DNA from: G963663315 sp963668255
GTDB taxonomy: Bacteria; Pseudomonadota; Gammaproteobacteria; Arenicellales; Poriferihabitantaceae
NCBI GenBank assembly: GCA_965116595.1
Contig: OZ220708.1
Span: 1,426,001-1,490,000, forward strand
Length of the DNA stretch: 64,000 nucleotides
Direction: 5' to 3'
In this document: positions 8,994-18,065 of the stretch, piece after piece
Numbering within the stretch: position 1 is the first letter of the stretch
Layout of the letters: every line of letters starts with the position of its first letter
Notes under the pieces: model-generated
Seen by the model: only the letters and a program-made list of their open reading frames with translations
Told to the model about the DNA's origin: nothing
The model's database searches: none
Translations under genes and position numbers: made by a program

Positions 8994-9995
8994 ATGTCCC
9001 GGCAAACATACAGAATAATCGATGCCCATACCTGCGGAAATCCTGTTCGTGTGGTGATCGGTAATCGACCGGAACTTTGCGGTGAAAGCATGAGTGAACG
9101 GCGCCAGCATTTTATCCGGGATTACGATTGGATCCGGACCGGGCTGATGTTTGAGCCACGCGGTCATGATGCGATGTCGGGTTCCATACTTTATCCGCCA
9201 ACCCGCAAGGAGAATGACCTGGGCGTACTGTTTATCGAGGTAAGCGGCTGCCTTCCAATGTGTGGTCATGGTGCTATCGGTACGGTTACCGTAGCCATCG
9301 AGCAAAATCTGGTTACACCCAAAACACCTGGCCAATTATTGCTGGATACGCCGGCCGGACTGGTTGAAGCCCGGTATGATCTGGTTGACGGCTATGTCGA
9401 ATCCGTCGAAATCACCAACGTCCCCGGCTTTTTGCATTCTGTTTCAGTCGAGGTCGAGGCGCCCGGCATCGGTGAGCTGGTCATGGACGTCAGTTACGGT
9501 GGTAATTTTTATGCGATTATCGAACCGCAGAAAAACTACAAGGGCCTCGATCATTTAAGCGTCGACGATATTCGGCGTTTCAGCCCGCTCGTTCGGGATG
9601 AGATCAACAGGCTGAAGACGTTTGTGCATCCCGAAGATGAAACGATCAGAAAGGTCAGCCATGTGATGTGGACCGATCAGGCAAAACATGAACAGGCGGA
9701 TTTCAGGAATGTCGTGTTTTACGGAGACCGGGGTATCGATCGTTCTCCCTGTGGAACCGGCACTTGTGCAAGAATGGCCCAGTTAGTCGCCAGGGGTGAA
9801 CTGGCGGTCGGGCAGAAGTTTGTCCATGAAAGCATCATCGGCAGCCTGTTCACGGGGTATGCCATCGAGCAGGTATCCTGCGGCGACTACAGCGCAATCA
9901 GGCCTGCCGTCTCGGGATGGGCGCGGATTACCGGCCACAATGAAATCATCATTGATGAGCGCGACCCATACGCCCATGGCTTTTTACTGGTCTAG
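8994..9995 (+). CDS. Proline racemase / 4-hydroxyproline epimerase family enzyme
   Basis: This 333-residue cytosolic enzyme has both catalytic cysteines of the racemase branch: Cys90 in MCGHG and Cys253 in SPCGTGTC. Dehydratase members of the family carry Thr at one of these sites, so a racemase or epimerase is favoured. The family interconverts L- and D-proline or trans-4- and cis-4-hydroxyproline without a cofactor. ATG 8994 fits the family's usual start; a TTG at 8982 is an alternative. No hydroxyproline catabolic genes lie beside it, so which substrate is used cannot be decided. It converges with the YdjM-type gene, stops 8 nt apart. Confidence 0.87.
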   Translation: MSRQTYRIIDAHTCGNPVRVVIGNRPELCGESMSERRQHFIRDYDWIRTGLMFEPRGHDAMSGSILYPPTRKENDLGVLFIEVSGCLPMCGHGAIGTVTVAIEQNLVTPKTPGQLLLDTPAGLVEARYDLVDGYVESVEITNVPGFLHSVSVEVEAPGIGELVMDVSYGGNFYAIIEPQKNYKGLDHLSVDDIRRFSPLVRDEINRLKTFVHPEDETIRKVSHVMWTDQAKHEQADFRNVVFYGDRGIDRSPCGTGTCARMAQLVARGELAVGQKFVHESIIGSLFTGYAIEQVSCGDYSAIRPAVSGWARITGHNEIIIDERDPYAHGFLLV

Positions 9996-10003
9996 ATTGA
10001 TTG

Positions 10004-11011
10004 TCATTCGATTCTATCCAGGATCATTGACCACAGTTTTGCATTGTTGCCGTTACCAGGGCTATGCTCATGGAGGTAATTGACATGTTCTTCGGGGGTT
10101 TTGTCCGGACTCAGTTCAATTATCCATAACCCTTCGATTTCATCCGGCAGCATCGAATAGCGGGCATCAATGATACGGTTGGAATGATTCGGGTCAACGG
10201 CAACGAAGTCATCCGAAAACCAGCGAAATCGCTCCACGTCCCTGGCTTGTCGGGAATCGGGGGCTAGCCACGGAAAGTCACGCTCCATATCGAGTTTGTC
10301 GACGGATTGCCCCGGATAAACTCTCTTGCGTATTCCTGCCCGCACTCCAACCACGTAAATTTTATCCTCTGTTTCATAAATCACTTTCCACAACAGCAGA
10401 TTTCCAAAACCGGGTTTGGCTTCAAGGCGAACCGGTGCATGGCCCCTGGATTGGGCGACTTCCCAGCCCGTGGACCGGGTCCGCTCCTTCTGGACAAAAC
10501 CGAAAGCAAGGTAAGCAAGTATCCAGACTGCCGCTATGCGTATGTATACCGACTTCTTTTTGACAGCGGCCAGTACGATCAGAACAACAGTCGGCAGAGT
10601 GAACAGGGGGTCAATGATCGACATGTTGCTCCACGATACGCGATAGTCGCTGAAAGGCCAGAAGAGTTGCGTACCATAAGAAGTACATGAGTCGAGCAGT
10701 GCATGGGTGGCGTAGCCTGCCGTACAGTAAAGCAGTGCCTGCCGGAATGACACCTGCCATCTTTTGTGCACGAATAACCAGAGTATACTGGCACAGATCA
10801 GTCCGCCGACCGGAATAAAGACGAGGGAATGGGTGAACTGGCGGTGGTATTTCAGAAACAGTAACGGGTCTGTGTCCGAGTGGATAAATATATCCAGATC
10901 CGCCGACATGCCTGCCAGCAGGCCGAGCACACACGCGACGGCCAGATGCTTTCTATGCGCCAGGTTCTGTGCTGCGACCGCGCCAAGGGCGCCCTGGGAA
11001 ATCGGATCCAT
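10004..11011 (-). CDS. YdjM/DUF457-type inner-membrane metal-dependent hydrolase
   Basis: The 335-residue protein starts with the family's hallmark MDPISQGALGA, then a membrane segment with GLLAGMSADLD and a HRQFTHS motif whose His and Asp residues are the presumed metal ligands. Four to five membrane helices occupy the first 180 residues; the remaining 150 form a soluble domain absent from the shortest family members. Members are annotated as membrane-bound metal-dependent hydrolases, with LexA-regulated YdjM of E. coli as the named example. The substrate is unknown. Confidence 0.82.
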   Translation of the reverse strand: MDPISQGALGAVAAQNLAHRKHLAVACVLGLLAGMSADLDIFIHSDTDPLLFLKYHRQFTHSLVFIPVGGLICASILWLFVHKRWQVSFRQALLYCTAGYATHALLDSCTSYGTQLFWPFSDYRVSWSNMSIIDPLFTLPTVVLIVLAAVKKKSVYIRIAAVWILAYLAFGFVQKERTRSTGWEVAQSRGHAPVRLEAKPGFGNLLLWKVIYETEDKIYVVGVRAGIRKRVYPGQSVDKLDMERDFPWLAPDSRQARDVERFRWFSDDFVAVDPNHSNRIIDARYSMLPDEIEGLWIIELSPDKTPEEHVNYLHEHSPGNGNNAKLWSMILDRIE

Positions 11012-11142
11012 GGGTGGGTGATCTTAAATCAGGCGTGGATTTATATCCCGAAATGGATGTTGATAATAAGTCGGTAATAGATTAAATTCTATCATGGTCT
11101 GATTAGATTCCGGGAGCAAGCAATTAAAGAGACACCCAACCA

Positions 11143-12336
11143 ATGAAGAGTTCTGACTCCGCGCCCGGTATCGGAACCGCACTTTCCGAAGGGTATTATG
11201 TACTGTTTGGAAAGCAGTGGGCAGCCTGGGTGGCAGGAATACTGCTGGCGGTCAGCAACATACTGTTGTTCGCTTACGAAAAGCCCTGGAGCGCCGCCGA
11301 CGGCGTGCGAAACTGGGGAGACTGGGTTTTCAACAGCCTGGGACTGGCTGACACTATTATCATCTCACCTTATCTGTATTCCACTTCCCTGCTGAATTTT
11401 GGCGTGATTGCCGGCGCATTTGCCGCTGCTCTGCTGGCGGGGCAATTTCGTATCCAGGGTGCTCCGGTGTTTGAATTGCTCAAGGGTCTGGTCGGTGGAA
11501 CGTTGATGGGTATTGGCGCCGCCCTGGCGTTTGGTTGCAATATTGGTGGCTTTTTCAGCGCAACCAGCGCCTTGTCGATGGCGGGACTGGCGATGTTGGC
11601 GGGTCTGATGATCGGTGTGTACATCGGCTTGCGACTGCTGATCCTCGAGGTCAACCACCTGGATTTCACAAGCTCAGCGCCGGCTGCAAAATCCACTGGC
11701 GACGGTATGCTTTCACGCAATATACAGCAAAAACTGGGTATACTGGTACTGGTTTGCGGCTTGGTGATCGCAACCATTTATGATGGATTCGACTACTCTG
11801 TTCGCGCAGGATTCCTGTTGTTCGGTCTGGTCATCGGTGTGGTGATGCAACGCTCGCGGTTTTGTTTCGTTAAAGCCTTCCGGGAACCGTTTTTGACCGG
11901 TGACGGCGAAATGACAAAAGCGGTGATTCTGGCCGTCGTGATCGGGGTGCTCGGCTTTTCAATCCTGAAGTGGACTGATCTGAAAGACTGGGATGCGCAG
12001 GTTGCCTCCGCATTCTGGCTCGGAAGCCTGCTTGGCGGGACCATTTTCGGTATCGGCATGTCACTCAGCGGTGGATGCGCCACTGGTTGCCTGTGGCGGG
12101 CGGGAGAGGGTCAGATCAAGCTGTGGGTCGCGATTGCGGCATTTGGCCTGTCCGGCTCACTGTTCAGAGGTTGGCTTGCGGACAGCGGCTGGCTGATGAA
12201 ACTTGGCGACACGGTTTTCCTGCCAGATATAATGAGTTGGAAAATGTCGATAGCGACTGTATTGGGTATCATGTGTCTGTGGTATCTTCTGGTTGTGTGG
12301 AATGAAGCAAAAAAGAAACTGGTTGTTACCTGGTGA
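11143..12336 (+). CDS. tsuA: YeeE/YedE-family thiosulfate permease (TsuA-like)
   Basis: A 397-residue membrane protein with the two-repeat plan of YeeE/YedE. Conserved Cys sites are visible in FGCNIGGF, in RSRFCFVKAF and in SGGCATGCLWR. In characterised TsuA these cysteines relay thiosulfate across the membrane. It stands first in the sulfur-oxidation cluster, 86 nt before the beta-propeller gene. TsuA often works with a TusA-family partner, and tusA lies at 19640-19870. Here it probably moves thiosulfate or another sulfur compound; the direction and exact substrate are inferred. Confidence 0.86.
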   Translation: MKSSDSAPGIGTALSEGYYVLFGKQWAAWVAGILLAVSNILLFAYEKPWSAADGVRNWGDWVFNSLGLADTIIISPYLYSTSLLNFGVIAGAFAAALLAGQFRIQGAPVFELLKGLVGGTLMGIGAALAFGCNIGGFFSATSALSMAGLAMLAGLMIGVYIGLRLLILEVNHLDFTSSAPAAKSTGDGMLSRNIQQKLGILVLVCGLVIATIYDGFDYSVRAGFLLFGLVIGVVMQRSRFCFVKAFREPFLTGDGEMTKAVILAVVIGVLGFSILKWTDLKDWDAQVASAFWLGSLLGGTIFGIGMSLSGGCATGCLWRAGEGQIKLWVAIAAFGLSGSLFRGWLADSGWLMKLGDTVFLPDIMSWKMSIATVLGIMCLWYLLVVWNEAKKKLVVTW

Positions 12337-12422
12337 TTTCAGCCGGACTGCCGTTATTAAGAATGAAATCCGAAATCATCAGGGCTGTAAATTCAAATAA
12401 ATCTGCGATAAGTGAGGATTAA

Positions 12423-13724
12423 ATGATGAAAAACAAATCTATTTTTTTGACAACTGTATGTGTGTTGGCGACGGTGCTGGGGGTCTCGGTTTTGTCCCTG
12501 GATGCCAAGAGCGCCGCCGACAAGAAATTCGGTGCGCCCACCGAAGGCATGAGTACTGAGGATTACCAGGCGCTGGTCTTTCTTGATCCCCAGAACACTG
12601 TACGCATGGATTGGGATGCGGTCAGGGGAATGAAGGGAAATTTCCTGATTGATAATCAGGGCGAACCGACAGTTTCGGTTGTTGATTACGAATTAGGCGA
12701 AACCATTAAAAAGATTGATATGACAGAAACCGGAAACCACCATATCTGGGTTCTTCCGGGTGCGCGCTATGTATGGTCTTCACAGCGTTACGAAAACGAC
12801 GTATTCTGGACCATTGATCTGACCACCCAGGAAGTCGTCGACAAATTCAATGTCAGCATGAATGGTACAAACGTGATTGCTCCTTTGCACGTCGGCTTTG
12901 CTTATACCCAACCCCTGGCGGTGGTCGGAAACATACTGGACAAGGAGCACGGCTACCTGACGTTTATGAGTACTGCCACCCGAAAACCACTGGAAACCAT
13001 CGAACTCAGCTGTCATGGCGCACGCGACGCCATGTTCAGCCTGGATGATTCACTGGTTTTCAGCACATGTCAGCAGGAACCCAAGGGCCTGTCGATTGTG
13101 GACGTCGAGTCTCGCAAGGAAATCAGGATGATTCCCGTCCCTGGCGCCCGTGCAGGCGCAATGACTCCTGACGGCAAATACTTCATGGTTGCGGCCAAGG
13201 GCGCTATTGTATTTTTCGATACAAAAACCGGTGACTTGATCAAATCTGTGGAAGTTCCGGGCGGCGGCGGTAATATTACCTGTCTTTCAGACAGTTCCAA
13301 ATGCTATGGTGGTCTGCGCAAGGCGAACAGTGTCGCGGTAATTGACATAGCGAAGCTGGAATTGAAAACAGTGATTGAAACCGGGCCTGACGCAAATCGA
13401 CTGTATATCAATCCGGCAAATTCGCGCTATGGGCTGTTCGCCAATGAAGGCGGGAAATCGGATATCGTCACAATAATCGACACCGAAAATGACGTTGCGG
13501 TGAAAAACATTTATACGGGTCTTGGACCACACAATATTGCCTTCAATCCAGAAGGAACCCGTGCGGCTGTTACCACCAAGAAGGAAACGGTTGCGACACT
13601 GGTCGACACTTCCTCTGCCGACCCGATGGAATGGGAAGTCATTACAACCGACCTGGCCGCCGGCATCCAGAACAACGGGGTACGCTGGGTGCCAAGCCCT
13701 GAAGCGCTGCGTTCAGTTCTGTGA
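12423..13724 (+). CDS. Periplasmic YVTN-type beta-propeller protein in the sox cluster
   Basis: The 433-residue protein has a Sec signal peptide (about residues 1-32) and then repeated blade-like units of the YVTN or cytochrome d1-like type, such as GLSIVDVESRKEIRM and FFDTKTGDLIKS. No haem-binding CxxCH is present, so any cofactor would be non-covalent. A GAGG sits about 8 nt before the first of two adjacent ATGs. Position between the permease and soxY makes a role in sulfur-compound binding or oxidation likely. Such propellers appear in several periplasmic redox loci, but no reaction can be named. Confidence 0.7.
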   Translation: MMKNKSIFLTTVCVLATVLGVSVLSLDAKSAADKKFGAPTEGMSTEDYQALVFLDPQNTVRMDWDAVRGMKGNFLIDNQGEPTVSVVDYELGETIKKIDMTETGNHHIWVLPGARYVWSSQRYENDVFWTIDLTTQEVVDKFNVSMNGTNVIAPLHVGFAYTQPLAVVGNILDKEHGYLTFMSTATRKPLETIELSCHGARDAMFSLDDSLVFSTCQQEPKGLSIVDVESRKEIRMIPVPGARAGAMTPDGKYFMVAAKGAIVFFDTKTGDLIKSVEVPGGGGNITCLSDSSKCYGGLRKANSVAVIDIAKLELKTVIETGPDANRLYINPANSRYGLFANEGGKSDIVTIIDTENDVAVKNIYTGLGPHNIAFNPEGTRAAVTTKKETVATLVDTSSADPMEWEVITTDLAAGIQNNGVRWVPSPEALRSVL

Positions 13725-13765
13725 GGCATTGAACCGGTTCTGAATCAACAAGCCAATTACGGCAA

Positions 13766-13791
13766 CGGTCCGCAGCCGTAGTTGCGGGCCG
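13766..13791 (+). promoter_or_regulatory. Intergenic hairpin before soxY
   Basis: An 8-bp stem (CGGTCCGC with GCGGGCCG, including one G-T pair) around a 10-nt loop lies between the propeller stop and soxY. It lacks a strong T-run, so RNA processing or partial termination that changes the propeller-to-SoxY ratio is more likely than full termination. Confidence 0.4.
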
Positions 13792-13819
13792 CCTTATTTA
13801 GATAACGGAGGTTAAAGTT

Positions 13820-14275
13820 ATGAAGCATTTACATAACCGGCGCGATTTTCTGCGCTATGTCATGGTCGGGGGGGTGGCCGTTCCAGCCGGATTCGGCCTG
13901 GTTGACCAGGGCCACGCCAGCGCGTTCAATTTTATCCGCGACCCGGAAAACCTCACCGAACTGGAAAAGATGCATCTGGCCAAGGTGACTCTGCCGCCAG
14001 TGGTTGAGGACGGCAGCGCGGCGCCGATCCAGGTGGAACTGGATCATCCAATGGATGACGACCACTATATCACAAACATCCAGATCGTCAGCTTCAGTGA
14101 TCCGGTACAGACCAAGGGAATCTTTTACCTTTCTCCCGCCAACGGTCAGGCGTTTCTCAGCACGCAGGTCCGGCTTGATGGTGGGGAAAGCGAGGTCTGG
14201 GTGGTCACGGAATGCAACCAGCACGGCAGATGGGCTACCAGCAAGGAAACCAAGGTGGCGGCCGGAGGTTGCTGA
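13820..14275 (+). CDS. soxY: SoxY sulfur carrier subunit, ending exactly at Cys
   Basis: A 151-residue SoxY. The start has a twin-arginine-type signal (RRDFLRY then a hydrophobic stretch to about residue 33) that would export the folded protein with SoxZ. The C-terminal swinging arm ends VAAGGC, and the stop codon follows the Cys directly; the usual form is GGCGG or GGCG. SoxY holds sulfur intermediates on that Cys while Sox enzymes act on them. A GGAGG about 10 nt upstream supports the start. soxB begins 4 nt after the stop and soxZ follows soxB, an unusual split of soxY from soxZ. Confidence 0.92.
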   Translation: MKHLHNRRDFLRYVMVGGVAVPAGFGLVDQGHASAFNFIRDPENLTELEKMHLAKVTLPPVVEDGSAAPIQVELDHPMDDDHYITNIQIVSFSDPVQTKGIFYLSPANGQAFLSTQVRLDGGESEVWVVTECNQHGRWATSKETKVAAGGC

Positions 14276-14279
14276 TTCG

Positions 14280-15917
14280 ATGTTGTCGGATTCGATGGTA
14301 TCTGCGTGGCCGGGCTGGAGTAGAGTGTTCGGAAGAGGGCTGCTGCTACTGCTGATTTTCAGCCTGACTCCGATACAGGTAGTATCCGCCGCTGGCAGTG
14401 GTCAGTTACGCATCATCAGCACCAATGATATTCACTCATACATGCGGCCTGTCTACTACCGTTATCTCGATCAGCCCCGGCCCTGGGGAATGCAGTCGAT
14501 GGAGGGTGAGTACACGGAAAAGGCTGCTTATGAAGGCAAGGTAGGGGGCATGGCCCACGTGGCTACCGTGATAAACCGGCTTCGATCAGAGGTCTCGGGA
14601 AAGGCGTTGGTGGTCGATAGCGGCGATACCTGGCACGGTTCCGGGCTGTCATTGTTTGACCGGGGCGCGTCCATGGTGAAAGTGATGAATGCGATCGGTT
14701 ATGACGCAATGGTTCCTGGGAACTGGGAATTCATTTACAGCAGGGAACAGTTTCTGGGACTGGTCGAACAGGCCGATTTTCCGGTCATCGCCTATAATCT
14801 GACCGACAAGGAATGGGGTGACCCGGTGCTGGAGCAATATGTCGTCAAGCAGGTCGGTGACCTGAAAATAGCGATCATTGGAATGACCTACCCCTGGACC
14901 GGGTTGACGTCGGCCGTCAGCGGAGCCGCACAGTGGTGGAACTTCGGTATCCGGGAAGCCGAAGCGGAGGAGTTGATCGAGCAGATCAAAAGCTCCGATG
15001 ATCCGGACCTGATCGTGTTCATTTCCCATGCCGGTTACGGCATGGACCAGAAATTTTCCCGGCGGATTAATGGCATCGATGTCATGGTCAGCGGGCATAC
15101 CCATAACCCGGTTTACGACCCGGTGGTCTATAACGATACCTTCATATATGAAAGCGGGGCTCATGGTGAATACGTATCGAGCCTTGACCTTGAGATCAAG
15201 GATGGCGAAATTGCAAGCTACAACTACCAGTTGGTCAAGGTGCAACAGAATAATATTCCAGCCGATCAGGAAATTGCTGAACTCGTGGAAGAGGCCTATA
15301 GACTGCACGCCGAAAAAATGAACGAAGCGGTCGGAGAAGCCGACGGCATGTTTTATCGCCGGGATTACTGGCAAAGCACCCTGGGCAATCTCATTACTGA
15401 CGCATTAAGGCAGATCGAAGGTGTCGATATCACCTTTTTCCCGGCCTGGCGGTATGGCGCCACCCTGATGCCCGGAACAATTACGGCAGAAGACGTCTAC
15501 AATATTGTACCGACCGACGGCCGCATATCCACCTACAAAATGCCAGGCAGGGAAATCCGTACCCTGCTGGAGAACATACTGGATGCGGTGGTCGATCCGG
15601 ACCCGTTTGCGCGAGTCGGTGGTGACATGGTCCGCTTCTCCGGTCTGAAAATCGTATACGATCCCGCCAACGACCGGGGACAGAGGGTCGTTTCAATTAC
15701 GACCGCAGATGGCGAGCCGATCTCCCCCGATAGAGATTACTCGATTGCATCCGTACACACCCGCTTTCAGGACAACCCGATGTTCGGAGCCACCAAAATA
15801 GTTGATACCGGCAAGGTATTCGTGGATGAGTTGATTAACTATATCCGCACCCGTTCGCCGGTTTCACCAGGCCTGGATGACAGAATGGTCGCACGTGGTG
15901 CGTCCTCAACCCTTTAG
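14280..15917 (+). CDS. soxB: SoxB sulfate thiol esterase
   Basis: The 545-residue protein belongs to the 5'-nucleotidase-like SoxB family. After a hydrophobic signal (about residues 15-40) it shows STNDIHSYMRPVYYR, a metal site VVDSGDTWHGSG, the SoxB-typical NWEFIY and the ligand set FISHAG and SGHTHN. SoxB releases sulfate from the SoxY-bound cysteine S-sulfonate using a dinuclear Mn site in the periplasm. ATG 14280 gives a signal peptide; the frame is open further upstream but only inside soxY. It sits between soxY and soxZ. Confidence 0.9.
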   Translation: MLSDSMVSAWPGWSRVFGRGLLLLLIFSLTPIQVVSAAGSGQLRIISTNDIHSYMRPVYYRYLDQPRPWGMQSMEGEYTEKAAYEGKVGGMAHVATVINRLRSEVSGKALVVDSGDTWHGSGLSLFDRGASMVKVMNAIGYDAMVPGNWEFIYSREQFLGLVEQADFPVIAYNLTDKEWGDPVLEQYVVKQVGDLKIAIIGMTYPWTGLTSAVSGAAQWWNFGIREAEAEELIEQIKSSDDPDLIVFISHAGYGMDQKFSRRINGIDVMVSGHTHNPVYDPVVYNDTFIYESGAHGEYVSSLDLEIKDGEIASYNYQLVKVQQNNIPADQEIAELVEEAYRLHAEKMNEAVGEADGMFYRRDYWQSTLGNLITDALRQIEGVDITFFPAWRYGATLMPGTITAEDVYNIVPTDGRISTYKMPGREIRTLLENILDAVVDPDPFARVGGDMVRFSGLKIVYDPANDRGQRVVSITTADGEPISPDRDYSIASVHTRFQDNPMFGATKIVDTGKVFVDELINYIRTRSPVSPGLDDRMVARGASSTL

Positions 15918-15937
15918 TTTAATTACAGGAGGAATCA

Positions 15938-16285
15938 ATGGCAAAAATAAAGCCCCCCAGAATGAAAATCGGCAGAAAAATCACTCTTGACAAGATTTTC
16001 AAGGTCAAGGTCAGGTTTGAACACCCTTCGTTTACCGGACTCGGCCGGGTGGATACTGAAACCATGCCGGCGTTTAACCGTGCCATACCGGTCACTTTCC
16101 TGAGAAACATGCTGGTCTATTATGGTGAAGACCTGGTCAGCAGGTTCAGCATGACCTCGGCTATCGCCGACAGCCCGCTGTTTACCTTCAAGCTGAAGGC
16201 AACCAAAGAGGCGCCCGTCAAAGTCGTATTTGTCGATAATTTGGGTGAACGCTGGGAGATTGCCAAGGACGTTAAATTCTCATGA
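15938..16285 (+). CDS. soxZ: SoxZ sulfur carrier partner
   Basis: A 115-residue immunoglobulin-like protein matching SoxZ, with the PRMKIG start and a HPSFTGLGR segment. SoxZ forms the SoxYZ heterodimer and has no signal peptide, so export would be with SoxY through Tat. A perfect AGGAGG stands 7 nt before the ATG. It follows soxB by about 20 nt rather than soxY, so stoichiometry may be set by the strong ribosome site. Confidence 0.92.
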   Translation: MAKIKPPRMKIGRKITLDKIFKVKVRFEHPSFTGLGRVDTETMPAFNRAIPVTFLRNMLVYYGEDLVSRFSMTSAIADSPLFTFKLKATKEAPVKVVFVDNLGERWEIAKDVKFS

Positions 16286-16331
16286 TTAGAAGGTAATCCG
16301 ATATGAAACTGATACGAATCCAGGTAATTAT

Positions 16332-17036
16332 ATGAAAACTGTTTCCCCTGCCAATCTGATTGTGGCGCTGATTGTGGCGCTTTTGACCAGTTTTCCCGCA
16401 ACCGCCGGGGTTTCAGTCGAGAAGTTCGAGATAGAAGGACTGATTTCCCCTGCCAGTCCGAAGACCCTGATTTCTGAACTCGAGGCATCGCTCGAAGTCA
16501 AGGTGATCGATCTCAACCTGAAAACCACCGAATCCGGCTGGCCTGTCCTCAGTGTCGAGTTTGATTCCGACAAGATATCGGTCGATGACATCGCCAGGGT
16601 GATTTCCGGAATCGAAGACCCGGCCGGGCATAAATTCCAGGTACATACTGGTCCATCCAATGTCAATGCGGAATATTCAGACGAGGAAATTGCGGCGATG
16701 GCGAAGCTCGGCCCGTCGCCTCCTGTCATTGTTCCACTCACTAATCCGAATCAGCCGACCGCTGAGTCCATTGCAAATGGCAAGTCATTGTTCGACAAAA
16801 ACTGTACCACCTGCCACGGTCTTGACGGCAGCGGCATGGGACCGGCGGCCCATGGTATTACCACATTTCCACGTCAACTATGGGTCTGGAACAACGCAGC
16901 TCCTGCAACCGATGGTTACCTGTACTGGTTCATAACCAGTGGGCGCAATGAAATGCCGCCCTGGGGTGTGGTTCTGTCCGAGAGCCAGCGCTGGGATATA
17001 ATCAACTATATCAAGACGCTGAAAAAACCGGAGTAA
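16332..17036 (+). CDS. Monohaem cytochrome c with an extra N-terminal domain
   Basis: The 234-residue protein has a signal peptide (about residues 1-24), a 110-residue N-terminal domain without cysteines that resembles an HMA-like ferredoxin fold, and a class I cytochrome c domain with CTTCHG (about residues 158-163) and a likely distal Met in NEMPPWG. It is the only CxxCH protein of the cluster and so the best candidate to take electrons from SoxYZ-bound sulfur or the propeller protein. It is not SoxX or SoxA by length or motif pattern. It lies about 46 nt after soxZ. Confidence 0.8.
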   Translation: MKTVSPANLIVALIVALLTSFPATAGVSVEKFEIEGLISPASPKTLISELEASLEVKVIDLNLKTTESGWPVLSVEFDSDKISVDDIARVISGIEDPAGHKFQVHTGPSNVNAEYSDEEIAAMAKLGPSPPVIVPLTNPNQPTAESIANGKSLFDKNCTTCHGLDGSGMGPAAHGITTFPRQLWVWNNAAPATDGYLYWFITSGRNEMPPWGVVLSESQRWDIINYIKTLKKPE

Positions 17037-17062
17037 CGGAATTTCCTTTCGACCGCAACCAG

Positions 17063-17485
17063 GTGGACATTACCCGCGAAATCGCCAGCGCACAGTATCA
17101 TGCAGAAGATTTTGGTCTTCTGCTGGACGACCTGATTACTGAAATCACGACCAGAAATTACCGTATTACCAGAATCAACCACATTGATAACATCCACGAT
17201 AGACGTGAGGCGGGAATTGACGTCACCATCGCCTTCAAGTACTATAAGATTGTTGAATTCTGTAATCTGAACAGTTGTAGTGAGTTGATTTCCGGTGATT
17301 TGTCCGCAGGTGTATTCATGCCGGTCAAGTTCGTGGTTTATCAACCCGATCAGGCACCCGTCGTGACCATCGCTTTTCTCAAACCAACCGCATTTGCCGC
17401 GTTGTACAATTCCAACTCCCTGACCCAGGCCGCTATCGACCTGGAACAGGATATGACAGATATTCTCTATGAAATGGACTACTGA
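17063..17485 (+). CDS. DUF302 protein
   Basis: A 140-residue cytosolic protein of the DUF302 type, with a GTG start and no signal peptide. It shows the mixed alpha/beta plan seen in this family (YRITRINHIDNIHDRRE, then IVEFCNLNSC). DUF302 proteins recur near sulfur-oxidation genes but have no assigned reaction. Three cysteines are present, two as CNLNSC, which could bind sulfur or metal. The SCO gene overlaps its end by 17 nt. Confidence 0.72.
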   Translation: MDITREIASAQYHAEDFGLLLDDLITEITTRNYRITRINHIDNIHDRREAGIDVTIAFKYYKIVEFCNLNSCSELISGDLSAGVFMPVKFVVYQPDQAPVVTIAFLKPTAFAALYNSNSLTQAAIDLEQDMTDILYEMDY

Positions 17486-18065
17486 TCTGGTTGTTGCCTC
17501 CGCCGTGCTTTTTCTTGTCGCGATGTCCGGGTTTGCGTATGGCAACACAAATGAGGGAAATACCGAAATTGGTGAAGAATTCGTCCTGCAAACGTCCGAT
17601 GGTCCGATTAGCGTCAGTGAGCTGAACGGCAAGATTGTCCTGCTGTTTTTCGGCTTTACCTCCTGTGAACACGTTTGTCCCATGACGCTGTCAACGCTGT
17701 CAAAGGCGTTTTCCAGGCTGACCGCAGAAGAACTGGACCAGGTTGCCGCCCTGTTCATCAGCGTTGATCCGGAAACGGATACCCTGGAAGTGCTGAAGAA
17801 ATATACCGGGTATTTCCATGCAAATATTATCGGCGCAACTGCGGATTATCAGGTACTCGAAAGAATTGCAGCACACTATGGCGTGACTTATGAGCGAAAG
17901 GAAGTACCGGATTCAGCTCGTGGCTACGTCATTTTCCATACTCCCGATATCTTGATTGTGAATAAACAGGGCCGGCTTCTGGAGACGCGAATCGGTTTCC
18001 CGGCAACTATCGATGATATTGAGCATAAAATCCAGGGCCTGTTTTCAAGTCATACCAGTTCGTAA
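17469..18065 (+). CDS. SCO1/SenC family copper chaperone / thiol protein
   Basis: The 198-residue protein has an N-terminal signal or anchor (about residues 7-25) and a thioredoxin-like fold with CEHVCP (Cys66 and Cys70) and His157 in FHTPD, the three copper ligands of SCO proteins. These deliver copper to cytochrome oxidase or reduce periplasmic disulfides. Its place within sulfur-oxidation genes suggests it protects or reduces the SoxYZ thiol or serves a copper protein. It overlaps the DUF302 gene by 17 nt and the next gene by 1 nt. Confidence 0.88.
   Translation: MKWTTDLVVASAVLFLVAMSGFAYGNTNEGNTEIGEEFVLQTSDGPISVSELNGKIVLLFFGFTSCEHVCPMTLSTLSKAFSRLTAEELDQVAALFISVDPETDTLEVLKKYTGYFHANIIGATADYQVLERIAAHYGVTYERKEVPDSARGYVIFHTPDILIVNKQGRLLETRIGFPATIDDIEHKIQGLFSSHTSS

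Noticed and set aside
14004..14279. N-terminal extension of the SoxB frame
   Set aside because: It overlaps soxY and is rich in Arg and Ser without a domain; ATG 14280 gives a signal peptide.
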